Assembly (NCBI RefSeq): GCF_025506355.1
Contig: NZ_JANZYP010000049.1
Coordinates: 1 to 64,000 of the forward strand
Length of the DNA stretch: 64,000 nt
Source: Sphaerisporangium corydalis
Lineage (GTDB): Bacteria; Actinomycetota; Actinomycetes; Streptosporangiales; Streptosporangiaceae
Direction: 5' to 3'
The translations under genes were made by a program, and so were the position numbers. The number at the start of each line of letters is the position of its first letter. The stretch's first letter is position 1. Below, one piece after another: positions 1 to 8,632 of the stretch. Below the pieces are notes generated by a model. The model was not told the DNA's origin, did no database searches, and saw only the letters and a program-made list of their open reading frames with translations.

Positions 1-29
1 GCGGTTACCGCTTCTGCCCGATCCGGGAG

Positions 30-75
30 AAGGCCGTCGCCCCGCGAGAGTCATCTCTCGCGGGGCGACGGCCTT
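30..75. terminator. Strong bidirectional terminator hairpin
   Basis: Positions 30-50 and 55-75 form a perfect 21-bp inverted repeat around the 4-nt loop TCAT. The arm begins AAGGCCGTCGCC and the far side ends in CCTTT. It probably ends transcripts entering from the left edge and also the minus-strand peptide gene that follows. Confidence 0.9.
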
Positions 76-137
76 TCGTGCCGTGGCCCGATCCCGCACG
101 CGGCGGGCGCGTGGCCCGTGACTATGGCGCCGGCGAC

Positions 138-272
138 CTAGTAGTAGAAGTCGTCGTCCCAATCGTCGTCGTCGTCCCAGTCGTCGTCCCAGTCGAGGCG
201 GAGGGACGGGGCTGCCGCGGCGAGCATGGCCACCGTCAGCAGAAGGCCGGTGGCGATGAGTCGTCTGAGCAT
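138..272 (-). CDS. Small secreted acidic Trp/Asp-rich peptide (44 aa)
   Basis: A 44-codon frame begins at ATG 272 with a good ribosome-binding site (GGAGT, 281-285 on the minus strand) and ends at TAG 138. Residues 1-21 look like a signal peptide: MLRR, then a hydrophobic stretch with LLLTVAMLAAAA. The mature part would be about 23 residues, made of WDDD/WDDDDD blocks and ending FYY. The GAC-rich DNA is internally repetitive. It resembles no protein I can name; an exported, cation-binding or structural peptide is possible but is inference. It stands alone between the terminator at 30-75 and the divergent oxygenase-like gene. Support is the start signal, the signal peptide and the clean stop; expression is unproven. 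Confidence 0.6.
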   Translation of the reverse strand: MLRRLIATGLLLTVAMLAAAAPSLRLDWDDDWDDDDDWDDDFYY

Positions 273-534
273 TGAGAATCACTCCGTATCAGATTCATCT
301 GAGGCCCTCGGGGATGTGCCCTGGGCCGACGGAGCGTCGCGATGGGGTTCCCGGGATACGCCAAAACGGCGCGATACAGGTACAGACTAACCACAAGGTC
401 GCAAATCGGTCACCCGGGAGGAGGCAAATCCGCGGCATGGGTTCGGGCAAAGCCGCCGGGACCGCACGCGCCGCGCCGTCCCGGACCTCCCCGGCGTCCT
501 AGCCTGCAGGGACGGAAGCCGGAATGAGGAACGC
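273..534. other. Divergent intergenic region, no gene seen
   Basis: This 262-bp gap separates the minus-strand acidic peptide from the plus-strand oxygenase-like gene and should hold both promoters. Short overlapping frames here have no start signals and no recognisable content. No clear -35/-10 pair or operator was found. Confidence 0.5.
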
Positions 535-1566
535 ATGGAACCCGTGGACGTCACGGACCCCGCCCGACCCTGGGAGGGCGCCAGCCCCGCGACACGGCTG
601 CCCGAGGCCCGGGGACCGGTGAGCGCTTTCCTGTTCGACCGTCTGACCCGCCCCCCGCACGACCTGGACCCGGTCGCCCTGCCCGCCGCGACGGGCTCCG
701 TCGAGGACGAGGACCTGCAGATCGCCCTGTTCGCCTGCTACGAGCTGCACTACCAGGGCTTCGGCGAGGTCGACGAGCGCTGGGAGTGGCACCCCTCCCT
801 GCTGCGCCTCAGGGACGCCCTGGAGCGCCGGTTCGAGCGTGACCTGGCGCGGGCCGTCCCCCGCCCGGCCCCGGTGCCGCCGGCCGAGCTGCCGCACGCC
901 CTCGGCGCGCTCGCGGCGGCCGGTGGACCGCCGCTCGCGGACTTCCTGCACCACCGCGCGAACCCCGGGCAGTTCCGCGAGTTCGTCGTGCACCGGTCGA
1001 TCTACCACCTCAAGGAGGCCGACCCGCACACCTGGGGGATCCCCCGGCTGAGCGGGCCCGCCAAGGCGGCGCTCGTGGAGATCCAGTCCGAGGAGTACGG
1101 CTGCGGGCGCGCCGAGCGGATGCACGCCGAGCTGTTCCGGGCCACGATGCGCGGGCTCGGCCTGGACGACGCCTACGGCGCGCACCTCGACCGGGTCCCG
1201 GCGGTCACCCTGGCGGTCAACAACGTGATGTCGCTGTTCGGGCTGCACCGCCGGTTGCGCGGGGCCCTCCTCGGGCACCTGGCGGCGCTGGAGATGACGT
1301 CCTCGCTGCCGAGCGCCAAGTACGGCCGGGGGCTGCGGCGGCTCGGGGGAGACGCGACGACCACCCGCTTCTACGACGAGCACGTCCACGCCGACGCCGT
1401 CCACCAGCGGATCGCCGGGCACGACATGTGCGGGGCCTTCGCGGCCGCGCACCCGGAGCTGACGGGCGACGTCCTGTACGGGGCCGCGTGCTGCCTCGCG
1501 CTCGACGGGCTGTTCTCGCGGCACGTCATGACCTGCTGGGAGAACGGGACCACCTCCCTCCGGTGA
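535..1566 (+). CDS. Iron-containing redox enzyme family protein (heme-oxygenase-like fold)
   Basis: The 343-residue protein matches the heme-oxygenase-like diiron oxidase/oxygenase (HDO) superfamily, annotated as iron-containing redox enzyme. Helix motifs with likely metal ligands are visible: ELHYQGFGEVDERWEW near residue 70, VHRSIYHLKEADPHTW near 150, QSEEYGCGRAERMHAELF near 185, then ALEMTSS and RFYDEHVHADAVH near 285. Members are cytosolic and catalyse N-oxygenation or oxidative cleavage of small molecules; the substrate cannot be deduced here. The start follows GGAATGAGGA. No biosynthetic partners lie next to it, and the downstream ABC exporter has its own promoter. Family assignment is fairly secure, reaction unknown. 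Confidence 0.75.
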   Translation: MEPVDVTDPARPWEGASPATRLPEARGPVSAFLFDRLTRPPHDLDPVALPAATGSVEDEDLQIALFACYELHYQGFGEVDERWEWHPSLLRLRDALERRFERDLARAVPRPAPVPPAELPHALGALAAAGGPPLADFLHHRANPGQFREFVVHRSIYHLKEADPHTWGIPRLSGPAKAALVEIQSEEYGCGRAERMHAELFRATMRGLGLDDAYGAHLDRVPAVTLAVNNVMSLFGLHRRLRGALLGHLAALEMTSSLPSAKYGRGLRRLGGDATTTRFYDEHVHADAVHQRIAGHDMCGAFAAAHPELTGDVLYGAACCLALDGLFSRHVMTCWENGTTSLR

Positions 1567-1630
1567 CGGACCGGCCGCGCCGGTCGAGGTTCATGGACGG
1601 CGCCCGCCACCTGCGGGGACCTGACAATCC

Positions 1631-1661
1631 TTGACATCAATTTAAGTTGAGGTCTTAGGGT
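1631..1661 (+). promoter_or_regulatory. MerR-type promoter with 19-bp spacer and dyad
   Basis: TTGACA (1631-1636) and TAGGGT (1656-1661) are 19 bp apart, the over-long spacing typical of promoters activated by MerR/SoxR-family regulators. The spacer holds an imperfect dyad, ACATCAATTTAAGTTGAGGT, close to the SoxR-box style CCTCAA...TTGAGG. It lies 78 bp upstream of the ABC transporter start. No MerR gene is in the window, so the regulator would act in trans. Confidence 0.7.
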
Positions 1662-1738
1662 CGCGCTTGTGCCCCCGGATTTGTCGGTGGCGCCAGATAA
1701 CTTCGGACCCTGGTCGTTCTCCTGAAGGTGGTCGCTCG

Positions 1739-3619
1739 ATGGACATGGAAGTGACGGCGTGGCATTCGCTGTACCACGCGATGCACGCCCAAGAGGATCG
1801 GCGGCCGTTCTCCATGGCCACTTTGCGGCGCATCGCCGGGTTCGCCCGGGGGCACCGCCGGATGCTGGTGTGGTTCCTGCTGCTGAGCGTGGTGACGGCG
1901 GTGCTGGCGGTGGCCACACCCGTGCTCGCGGGCCGGGTCGTCGACGCGATCGTGCGCCATTCCCCGCTGGACGTCATCGTGTGGCTCGCCGTCCTCATCG
2001 CCGCGATCGCCCTGGTCGACGCCGCGCTCGGGCTGGTCACCCGCTGGCTGTCGGCGAGCATCGGTGAAGGGCTGATCCTCGACCTGCGCAAGGCGGTGTT
2101 CGACCACGTCCAGCGCATGCCGATCGCCTTCTTCACCCGCACCAGGACCGGCGCGCTGGTCAGCCGGCTGAACAACGACGTCATCGGCGCCCAGCGGGCG
2201 TTCAGCGACACCCTCTCGGGGGTGGTGAGCAACGTGGTGACCCTGGCGCTGACCCTGGTGGTGATGATCGGCATCTCCTGGCAGGTGACCCTGATCGCGC
2301 TGGTGCTGCTGCCGGTGTTCGTGCTGCCCGCGCGCCGGATGGGCTCGCGGCTGGCCCGGCTGGAGCGCGAGGCCGCCGACCACAACGCGCGGATGAGCAC
2401 CCAGATGACCGAGCGCTTCTCCGCGCCCGGCGCGACGCTGATCAAGCTGTTCGGACGGCCCGCCAAGGAGTCGGGAGAGTTCGCCGCGCGGGCGCGGCGG
2501 GTCCGTGACATCGGGGTGCGCACGGCCATGGTGCAGTCGGTGTTCGTCACCGCGCTGACCCTGGTCTCGGCGCTCGCGCTCGCGGTCGTCTACGGCCTCG
2601 GCGGCTTCTACTCGCTGCGCGGCCAGCTCGAGGCGGGCGCCGTGGTCGCCCTCGCGCTGCTGCTCACCCGCCTGTACGCGCCGCTGACCGCCCTGGCCAG
2701 CGCCCGCGTCGAGGTGATGAGCGCCCTGGTGAGCTTCGAGCGGGTGTTCGAGATCCTGGACCTGAAGCCGCTCATCGCCGACCGCCCGCGCGCCACGAGC
2801 GTCCCTGAAGGGCCGGTGTCGGTGGAGTTCGACGACGTCCGCTTCGCCTACCCCTCGGCCGACAAGGTGTCGCTCGCCTCGCTGGAGGAGGTCGCCACCC
2901 TGGACACCCGGGGCGGCGTCGAGGTGCTGCACGGCGTCTCCTTCCGCGCCGAGCCGGGCCAGATGGTGGCCCTGGTCGGCTCGTCGGGCGCGGGCAAGTC
3001 GACCATCGCCCAGCTCGCGACCCGCCTCTACGACGTCGACGCCGGGGCCGTGCGGCTGGCGGACACCGACGTGCGCGACCTGACCTCCGAGTCGATCCGC
3101 GACACCCTCGGCATGGTCACCCAGGACGGGCACCTGTTCCACGAGTCCGTACGGGCCAACCTGCTGCTCGCGCGACCGGAGGCCGCCGAGGACGAGCTGT
3201 GGGACGTGCTGCGCCGCGCCCGGCTGGAGGACCTGATCCTGACGCTGCCCGACGGGCTGGACACCATCGTCGGCGAGCGCGGGTACCGGCTGTCGGGCGG
3301 CGAGCGCCAGCGGCTCACGATCGCCCGCCTGCTGCTGGCCCGGCCCCGCGTGGTCATCCTGGACGAGGCCACCGCGCACCTCGACTCCACCTCCGAGGCG
3401 GCCGTGCAGGAGGCCCTCGGTGAGGCGCTGGCCGGCCGGACCGCCATCGTCATCGCCCACCGCCTCTCCACCATCAGGGCGGCCGACCTCATCCTGGTGA
3501 TCGAGGACGGCCGCGTCGTCGAGCGCGGCACCCACACCGCCCTGCTCGCCGAGGGCGGCCGCTACGAAGAGCTCTACCGAACCCAGTTCGACCAACACCC
3601 CACCGCCGCCGTCCACTGA
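1739..3619 (+). CDS. ABC transporter, fused permease and ATPase (exporter type)
   Basis: The 626-residue protein has an N-terminal six-helix ABC exporter domain (about residues 40-330) and a C-terminal nucleotide-binding domain. It shows Walker A GSSGAGKST (near residue 415), a Q-loop in MVTQDGHLF, signature LSGGERQR, Walker B VVILDEAT and the H-loop in IAHRLST. Such half-size exporters dimerise and pump lipids, drugs or peptides outward. I chose ATG 1739 because GAAGGTGG precedes it; an in-frame ATG at 1667 would fall in the promoter region. An insertion between the first NBD strand and Walker A (SADKVSLASLEEVATLDTRG) is typical of an actinobacterial subgroup. The MerR-type promoter suggests induction by a drug or redox signal. 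Substrate unknown. Confidence 0.9.
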   Translation: MDMEVTAWHSLYHAMHAQEDRRPFSMATLRRIAGFARGHRRMLVWFLLLSVVTAVLAVATPVLAGRVVDAIVRHSPLDVIVWLAVLIAAIALVDAALGLVTRWLSASIGEGLILDLRKAVFDHVQRMPIAFFTRTRTGALVSRLNNDVIGAQRAFSDTLSGVVSNVVTLALTLVVMIGISWQVTLIALVLLPVFVLPARRMGSRLARLEREAADHNARMSTQMTERFSAPGATLIKLFGRPAKESGEFAARARRVRDIGVRTAMVQSVFVTALTLVSALALAVVYGLGGFYSLRGQLEAGAVVALALLLTRLYAPLTALASARVEVMSALVSFERVFEILDLKPLIADRPRATSVPEGPVSVEFDDVRFAYPSADKVSLASLEEVATLDTRGGVEVLHGVSFRAEPGQMVALVGSSGAGKSTIAQLATRLYDVDAGAVRLADTDVRDLTSESIRDTLGMVTQDGHLFHESVRANLLLARPEAAEDELWDVLRRARLEDLILTLPDGLDTIVGERGYRLSGGERQRLTIARLLLARPRVVILDEATAHLDSTSEAAVQEALGEALAGRTAIVIAHRLSTIRAADLILVIEDGRVVERGTHTALLAEGGRYEELYRTQFDQHPTAAVH

Positions 3620-3746
3620 CTCCTCCCACCCCGAACACCATCGACTCCGCTGGCCACGGACGGGAGGATGCGTTCGCCGTCCCCCGGCCCCTCCCCCTCC
3701 CACCCCGAACGCTCTGACCAGGGGCGGAGGGGGGTCGGCAAGGGGG

Positions 3747-5246
3747 GTGTACGAGGATTGGGGGATGGGGGATGACGGCAGGCGCTGGATCTTCGCCGAT
3801 CAGCTCGGCGAGCATTTCCTCGACTCCGGCGACCAGCCGGTGCTGCTGGTCGAGGCGCGGTCGGTGTTGCGGCGGCGGCGGTTCCACCGGCAGAAGGCCC
3901 ACCTCGTGCTCTCGGCGCTGCGCCACCGGGCGGCCGAGCTCGGCGACCGGGCGCTGTCGCTGCGGACCGGGACCTACGGGGAGGCGCTCGACCGGGCCGG
4001 CGGGCCGCTCTCCGTCTGCCACCCCACCAGCCGCGCGGCGGACGCCTTCGTCCGGAGCCGCGCCGGGGTGACCGTCCTGCCCGCGCGCGGCTTCACCACC
4101 ACCGCCGAGGAGTTCGCCCTATGGGCCGAGGGCAGGGGCGACGGGCGCCGCCTGCTCATGGAGGACTTCTACCGCGACGCCCGCCGCCGCCTCGACGTGC
4201 TGATGGAGGGCGACGCCCCCGCCGGGGGCCGGTGGAACTTCGACGCCGACAACCGCCTCCCGCCCCCGGCCGGCGGCCTGGACGTGTCCGCGTGGCGTGC
4301 CGAGGAGGACGAGATCGACGAGGAGGTGCGCCACGACCTCGACCGCTGGGAGGCCGACGGCGAGGTCGCCTTCGTCGGCAGGGACGGCCCGAGGACCTTC
4401 CCCGCGACCCGGGCCGAGGCGCTGGCCGCGATGCGGCACTTCGTCACCCACCGGCTGCCGCTGTTCGGGCCGTACCAGGACGCCATGCTGTCGGCCGACC
4501 CGGTCATGGCCCACAGCATGCTGTCCCCGGCGCTGAACCTCGGCCTGCTCGACCCCATGGAGTGCGTGCGGGCCGCCGAGGCCGCCTACCGGGACGGGAG
4601 CGCCGCCCTGCCCGGCGTCGAGGGGTACGTCCGGCAGCTCATCGGGTGGCGCGACTACATCTGGCACCTGTACTGGCACTTCGGCGAGGACTACCGCACG
4701 CTCAACCGCCTGTCGGCGCGCACCCCCCTGCCCAGGTGGTTCGAGGAGCTGGACGCGGGCGCCGTCGAGGCCCGCTGCCTGTCATGGGCGCTGGAGCAGG
4801 TGCGCGACACCGGTTTCACCCACCACATCGTGCGGCTGATGGTGCTGGGCAACTACGCCCTCCAGCGCGGCTTCGACCCGGCGCGGCTCACCGACTGGTT
4901 CCACCGGTGCTTCGTCGACGGGTACGACTGGGTGATGCTGCCCAACGTGATCGGCATGTCGCAGCACGCCGACGGCGGCATGCTCGCGACCAAGCCGTAC
5001 GCGGCCGGCGGGGCGTACGTCAACCGGATGAGCGACTTCTGCGGGGACTGCCGCTACCGCCCCACCCGGCGGACCGGCGACGACGCCTGCCCGTTCACCT
5101 CGGGGTACTGGTGGTTCGTCGCCCGCAACGAGGACCTCCTCGCGCACAACCCGCGCACCGCCCGCAGCGTCTACGGCCTGCGCCGCCTCAACGACCTCCC
5201 CGCCATCCGCGCCCAGGAATCCGCCCGAGGCGACACCCCACCCTGA
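3747..5246 (+). CDS. Fe-S cluster (6-4) photolyase, PhrB/FeS-BCP type
   Basis: The 499-residue protein belongs to the deoxyribodipyrimidine photolyase-related family. It repairs UV photoproducts in DNA using FAD and carries a [4Fe-4S] cluster. The start WIFADQLGEHF and the long alpha-helical FAD-binding half are characteristic. Cysteines at residues 344, 432, 435 and 448 have the same spacing (88, 3, 13) as the four cluster ligands reported for Agrobacterium PhrB (350, 438, 441, 454). The last three lie in CGDCRY and DDACPF. GTG 3747 follows AAGGGG; ATG 3765 (MGDDGRRW) is an alternative. It has no obvious operon partner. The substrate class ((6-4) lesions) is inferred from the family. Confidence 0.92.
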   Translation: MYEDWGMGDDGRRWIFADQLGEHFLDSGDQPVLLVEARSVLRRRRFHRQKAHLVLSALRHRAAELGDRALSLRTGTYGEALDRAGGPLSVCHPTSRAADAFVRSRAGVTVLPARGFTTTAEEFALWAEGRGDGRRLLMEDFYRDARRRLDVLMEGDAPAGGRWNFDADNRLPPPAGGLDVSAWRAEEDEIDEEVRHDLDRWEADGEVAFVGRDGPRTFPATRAEALAAMRHFVTHRLPLFGPYQDAMLSADPVMAHSMLSPALNLGLLDPMECVRAAEAAYRDGSAALPGVEGYVRQLIGWRDYIWHLYWHFGEDYRTLNRLSARTPLPRWFEELDAGAVEARCLSWALEQVRDTGFTHHIVRLMVLGNYALQRGFDPARLTDWFHRCFVDGYDWVMLPNVIGMSQHADGGMLATKPYAAGGAYVNRMSDFCGDCRYRPTRRTGDDACPFTSGYWWFVARNEDLLAHNPRTARSVYGLRRLNDLPAIRAQESARGDTPP

Positions 5247-5755
5247 ACCCACGGCAGCGCGAGGTGACAGGGCACGGCAGGCGGCATCCCCCAGGACCCC
5301 GGGCAGGTCCCCGCGTCCGCTGTCGCCCTCGGCGATGGCAGAGAGGACGGAGTGGAAGCGGGCGCCGTCCTCGCGTCCCCCGGGACCCCCGGCGTCCCCC
5401 GGGATCCCCGCGTCCCCGCATCCCCCGTGTCCCCGGGGTGCCGGGGGTGTTGCGGCGCGGCCCAGGCCCGATCGGCGTCTCTCCGCTTGCCGTACCCCGC
5501 CTGCCGCCACCAAACGACCACTACGCGTCCTGGAACGTCCCGCACGAGCGGGGCGCGGGGGGCCGGGGCTCGCCTGACGGCGCTGTGGCGCTTTCCGCCG
5601 TCGTAGGCGTACGGCTCGGGACGGGCTCGGCCGGTGTCACGGGACCTTCGACTTCGCCATCGCGGGTGTACGGGCTCGGCTGCTCGCGGCACTTTCGACA
5701 TCGCCGCCGCGGGTGTACGGGCTCGGCCGGTTTCACCGCGCCTTCGAGTGCGCCG
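5247..5755. repeat. Non-coding gap with degenerate tandem repeats
   Basis: No convincing gene lies in these 509 bp. The left part (about 5360-5450) is a CCCCGG-rich low-complexity run. The right part (about 5600-5755) has three degenerate copies of a 60-75 bp unit containing GCGGGTGTACGGGCTCGGC. Long frames cross it on both strands but have low-complexity, Pro/Arg-rich translations. Confidence 0.5.
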
Positions 5756-6127
5756 TCAGGAGAGTTTGCGGGATGCCGGGCTTTCCAGGGGGCCGCCGGC
5801 CAGGGCGGCGGCCATGGTCGGGTAGATGTCGAAGGCTGTCCCGATGCCGGTGAGATCCATGATCTTCCTGGGCGAGGGGCGCAGGCAGCACAAAGCACAG
5901 GTGCCGCCGCACCGCTGGGCGTCGTCGCACGCCCTGACCAGCAGCCGTAGCCCGGCCGAGTCGATGAAGTCCATGCGGGACAGGTCGAACAGGAGCTGCG
6001 GCCGGGTGTCGCGTAGCGCCTCGTCGATGTTCTCGCCCAGCCGTGAGGCACCGTTCGTGTCGACCTCGCCGATGATCGAGATGACGGTGAACTCATGACG
6101 GTGATCTCGCCGTACCGTCAGCGGCAT
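5756..6127 (-). CDS. STAS-domain anti-anti-sigma factor
   Basis: The 123-residue protein is one STAS domain. The conserved loop FIDSAGLRLL (near residue 60) contains the serine normally phosphorylated by an RsbW/SpoIIAB-like kinase. When unphosphorylated such proteins bind the anti-sigma kinase and free a sigma factor. The start is ATG 6127 because GGAGGTCGAC lies just upstream; the open frame extends a further 40 codons into sequence with no such signal. An unusual CALCCLRPSP segment adds a Cys cluster in the second half. No cognate kinase or sigma factor is in the window. It lies upstream of, and is transcribed away from, the Spo0M homologue's end. Confidence 0.85.
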   Translation of the reverse strand: MPLTVRRDHRHEFTVISIIGEVDTNGASRLGENIDEALRDTRPQLLFDLSRMDFIDSAGLRLLVRACDDAQRCGGTCALCCLRPSPRKIMDLTGIGTAFDIYPTMAAALAGGPLESPASRKLS

Positions 6128-6227
6128 GTCGACCTCCTGTTCCTGGGTACGTGCCTTCGCCCAGTCTGTAACCGGTCGGCGCACCAGCACAAGGGCGGCC
6201 CCCCGAACGGGCCGGGCCCGCTCCCAG

Positions 6228-6410
6228 ACCACCCGGAAACCACACAAATCAGGCCCTCTCGGACCACCTGGAAACCACGCGAACCAGGCGCTCTCGGATC
6301 ACCCGGAAACCACGCGAACCAGGCCCTCGTCCGTGCCGGCCCAGGAGCCCGGCTGGAGCGGCCCGGCTCGCCCGTACCGGCCCAGGAGCCGGGCCGGAGC
6401 GGCCCGGCTT
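6228..6410. repeat. Two adjacent short tandem repeats
   Basis: Three copies of a 35-bp unit containing ACCACCCGGAAACCAC and GAACCAGGC run from 6228 to 6332 (6228, 6263, 6298). They are followed by two copies of a 37-39 bp unit containing CCGGCCCAGGAGCC and GGAGCGGCCCGGCT up to about 6410. This fills the gap between the STAS gene and the end of the Spo0M gene. The copies abut without spacers, so this is not a CRISPR. Confidence 0.75.
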
Positions 6411-6445
6411 CCGGAGTCGGCGTGGCCTCGCGGGTCAGGGTGGGG

Positions 6446-7471
6446 TCACCAGTCGCCGCCGCCCTCCTCACTCTCATCGCCCTCGAAGAAGTCGCCGATC
6501 TCGTCGATCGCCTCGGCGGCGACCAGGCCTCCGACGACCCCGGCCGCGCCCACCGCCGCGACCGTCCCCCAGCCCGGCCCGCCGTGCCGGTGGTGGTCGT
6601 CGTCGTATTCGCCGTGCCCGCCGTAGTGGCCATGGTGGTCATCACGGTGGCCGTAGCGGTGGTCGCCGAGGTGGTGGGCGTCGTGGGCGGTGGCGTGGCC
6701 GTGCTGGGCCAGGGCGTCCAGCCAGCCGGAGATCTCGGCCGCCCAGTCCATCCGCATGGCGTGCTCGTGGGTGACCTGGAAGCGGCCGAAGGAGTCGTGG
6801 CCGGGGGTGAACAGGCCGCCGCGCTTGTCGGCCTCGAGGACGACCGCCAGCCCGCCGGGGTCGGCGACGAAGGTCAGCTCGACCTCGTTGACCCGGCCGG
6901 CCCACCGTCCGGGCGGGTGGAACTCGATCTCCTGGAAGAACGGCAGGTGCTGCTGGACGCCGTGCAGCCGCCCCACCTCGATGTCGGACCCCTTGACGTC
7001 GAAGCCGAGCCGGGCGAAGGCTTGGAGCACCCGCTCCTGCGCCGGCAGCGGGACGACGGTCACCGGGTCGAGGTCCCCCTTGTCCACGGCCCTGGCGACC
7101 GACAGTTCGGTGCGCACGCCCACGGCCGCGCCCCGCGCGGGCCGGCCACCGAACTCGGTGATCGGCGTCTCCCACGGGATGGTGATCTGGAAGGGGATGG
7201 TGCGGGACTCGCCGGCGCCCAGGTGGAAGGCGCCCGAGACCCGTGAGTGGAAGAACTCCGCGATCCCGGTGTGTTCGCCGTCGCCGGCCTCCGCCTCCAC
7301 CCGGGAGACCAGGCCCAGGGCGACGTACTCGATCTCGGAGCCGGCGTCGCCGCCCTTGATCCGTACCTCGCCGATCAGGGTTCCGCCGGGGAGCACCCGC
7401 GGCGTGGCCAGGACCGTGTCCACCGAGGGACCTCCGATACCCAGCGCTCCCAGCATCCGTTTGAAGACCAC
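6446..7471 (-). CDS. Spo0M (SpoOM) family sporulation-control protein
   Basis: The 341-residue protein has the arrestin-like beta-sandwich of the SpoOM family (about residues 1-240), with GTLIGEVRIKGGDAGSEIEYV and IPFQITIPWETPITEF. These cytosolic proteins affect sporulation and cell morphology in Bacillus; their role in actinobacteria is poorly defined. After residue 245 comes a His/Asp-rich segment (HGHATAHDAHH, HGHYGGHGEYDDDHH) that could bind metal, then a Gly/Ala hydrophobic stretch (AAVGAAGVVGGLVAAEAI) and an acidic tail (EGDESEEGGGDW). The start is GTG 7471 behind GGAGAGG. A LacI-type operator/promoter lies 220 bp upstream on the same strand, but whether it drives this gene is unclear. 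Confidence 0.82.
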   Translation of the reverse strand: MVFKRMLGALGIGGPSVDTVLATPRVLPGGTLIGEVRIKGGDAGSEIEYVALGLVSRVEAEAGDGEHTGIAEFFHSRVSGAFHLGAGESRTIPFQITIPWETPITEFGGRPARGAAVGVRTELSVARAVDKGDLDPVTVVPLPAQERVLQAFARLGFDVKGSDIEVGRLHGVQQHLPFFQEIEFHPPGRWAGRVNEVELTFVADPGGLAVVLEADKRGGLFTPGHDSFGRFQVTHEHAMRMDWAAEISGWLDALAQHGHATAHDAHHLGDHRYGHRDDHHGHYGGHGEYDDDHHRHGGPGWGTVAAVGAAGVVGGLVAAEAIDEIGDFFEGDESEEGGGDW

Positions 7472-7689
7472 GGTTTCCTCTCCTGTCTCGTCCGTGACAT
7501 GACAGAACAGGAACGATCAACGTCGGGCACCGGTTCCCGCCACCAGGCGTTTCGTCGCCGCAGGTGGAGGGGCGGTCCTGGCGGTGGGCGGACAGGCCCC
7601 CGATGGCGCCCGGACGGGCCCCGGTGGCGGGGCCGGGCGGGCTCCGGCGGCGCCAGGACGGGCCCTGCCGGCGGTCGGGGGAGAGGATT

Positions 7690-7739
7690 GGAGAGCGCTC
7701 TCCCCCGAAAGTGTTACGCGTATGTTTCGCTCCTGTCAA
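7690..7739 (-). promoter_or_regulatory. Minus-strand promoter with LacI-type operator, no clear target
   Basis: On the minus strand TTGACA (7739-7734), a 17-bp spacer and TAACAC (7716-7711) are followed by the palindrome GGAGAGCGCTCTCC (7690-7703). The operator is identical to those of the glucan genes. The next minus-strand gene is the Spo0M homologue, 219 bp away across GC-rich DNA without a gene. It may be a long-leader promoter or the relic of a lost gene. Confidence 0.65.
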
Positions 7740-7976
7740 CGGCTGTTCAGTCACATTCGGAGGTCACTTCGCAGGGTGAGGTACCACCCGGCCATCTCGG
7801 AAGGATCCGCTGGTCCGCGAGTCGGCCGGCCCCCGAGACGGGTGGTGGGACGGGGGTGGTCGTCTCCCGTGGAGGAGGTGCGCCGGAGCCCTCGCCGGCG
7901 GCCCCGGTGACCGTGCCCGGGCGGACGTGTTTCAGGGGGGTGAGCAGGGGGTTTCCAAATCGAGAGCAACGATGTG

Positions 7977-8025
7977 TTGACAAGAGGTGATGCAGCGGAC
8001 AATCTCTGTCTGGAGAGCGCTCTCC
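7977..8025 (+). promoter_or_regulatory. LacI-operator promoter upstream of decayed gene and SBP operon
   Basis: TTGACA (7977-7982), a 17-bp spacer and CAATCT (8000-8005) are followed by GGAGAGCGCTCTCC (8012-8025). The layout matches the promoter of the 1004-residue glucanase at 16406-16455. Transcripts would cross the degenerate frame at 8078 and may continue into the sugar ABC importer starting at 8837. Confidence 0.75.
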
Positions 8026-8077
8026 CTCCCTGTCATCACCGTGATCGACGGGTACCCCCTTGTATCAAGGAGAGGCT

Positions 8078-8632
8078 GTGCATCCATCTCGCAGTCCGGG
8101 CCCGCGCCGAATGGGCCCGCTCACCGCCTCCCTGGCGATGACCGTGTCAGGCCCGGCGGCGCCGAGCCCTGCCATGGCTGCGAACGGTGCGCTCTCACAA
8201 GGGAAGACGGCGACGGCGGGTACCGGACCGGCCCTCGGCGGTGACGGCGCGATCACGTACGGCCCGTTAGCCGGGCGCCGCCAGAAGTGTGAGACGGTGT
8301 GGAACGGAGACTGCGGCCGGACCCGCTCATTCCAGGACGAGTTCCGAGGCGATCCGCCCGGCCGGGCGAGCCGGATGAACGCGGCACTCCAGGGTCACGC
8401 TGCCTACAAGGCCGCGGACCCGGGCACCACCCACGAGGCCTGGGGAGCGGAGGACCACTCCTCCCTCGGCTCCTTCGACGCCGAACCCACCATGGTCGCG
8501 GACCGTTCGTTCGAGGTGCCCCAGAACGCGGGCGCCGCGTCCCACGATCTCCTGATCGCCCCATTCGGCGGTGTCGGCACGATCCGCCATGTCACCAACA
8601 CCACCGGAGGACCGGCGAACACGAGCACATAA
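8078..8632 (+). pseudogene. Probable decayed secreted CBM32-type protein
   Basis: The 184-codon frame starts at GTG behind AAGGAG and begins VHPSRSPGPRRMG, like the secreted glucanase at 16510 (MHPSRSPGRYRLG). The processing region AMAANGALSQGKTATA matches AMAVDTLLSQGRPATA there. After about residue 50 the similarity is lost: no WxxPxW...DLG discoidin core is present and the rest (RSFQDEF, TIRHVTNTTGG) is unrecognisable. The signal peptide is also degraded by Pro and Met substitutions. Operator, leader and start region are shared with the intact gene, so I read it as a remnant of a duplicated secreted-enzyme gene. It could instead be a divergent functional secreted protein. Confidence 0.55.

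Noticed and set aside
3747-3764. Certainty about the photolyase start
   Set aside because: GTG 3747 and ATG 3765 are both plausible. The six extra residues do not affect the family call, so no separate claim is made.
5171-5701. 176-codon minus-strand frame between photolyase and STAS genes
   Set aside because: The translation is repetitive and Arg/Pro-rich, overlaps the photolyase end and has no ribosome-binding site.
6228-6332. CRISPR-like 35-bp repeats
   Set aside because: Three copies abut with no spacers and carry substitutions, so this is a simple tandem repeat.
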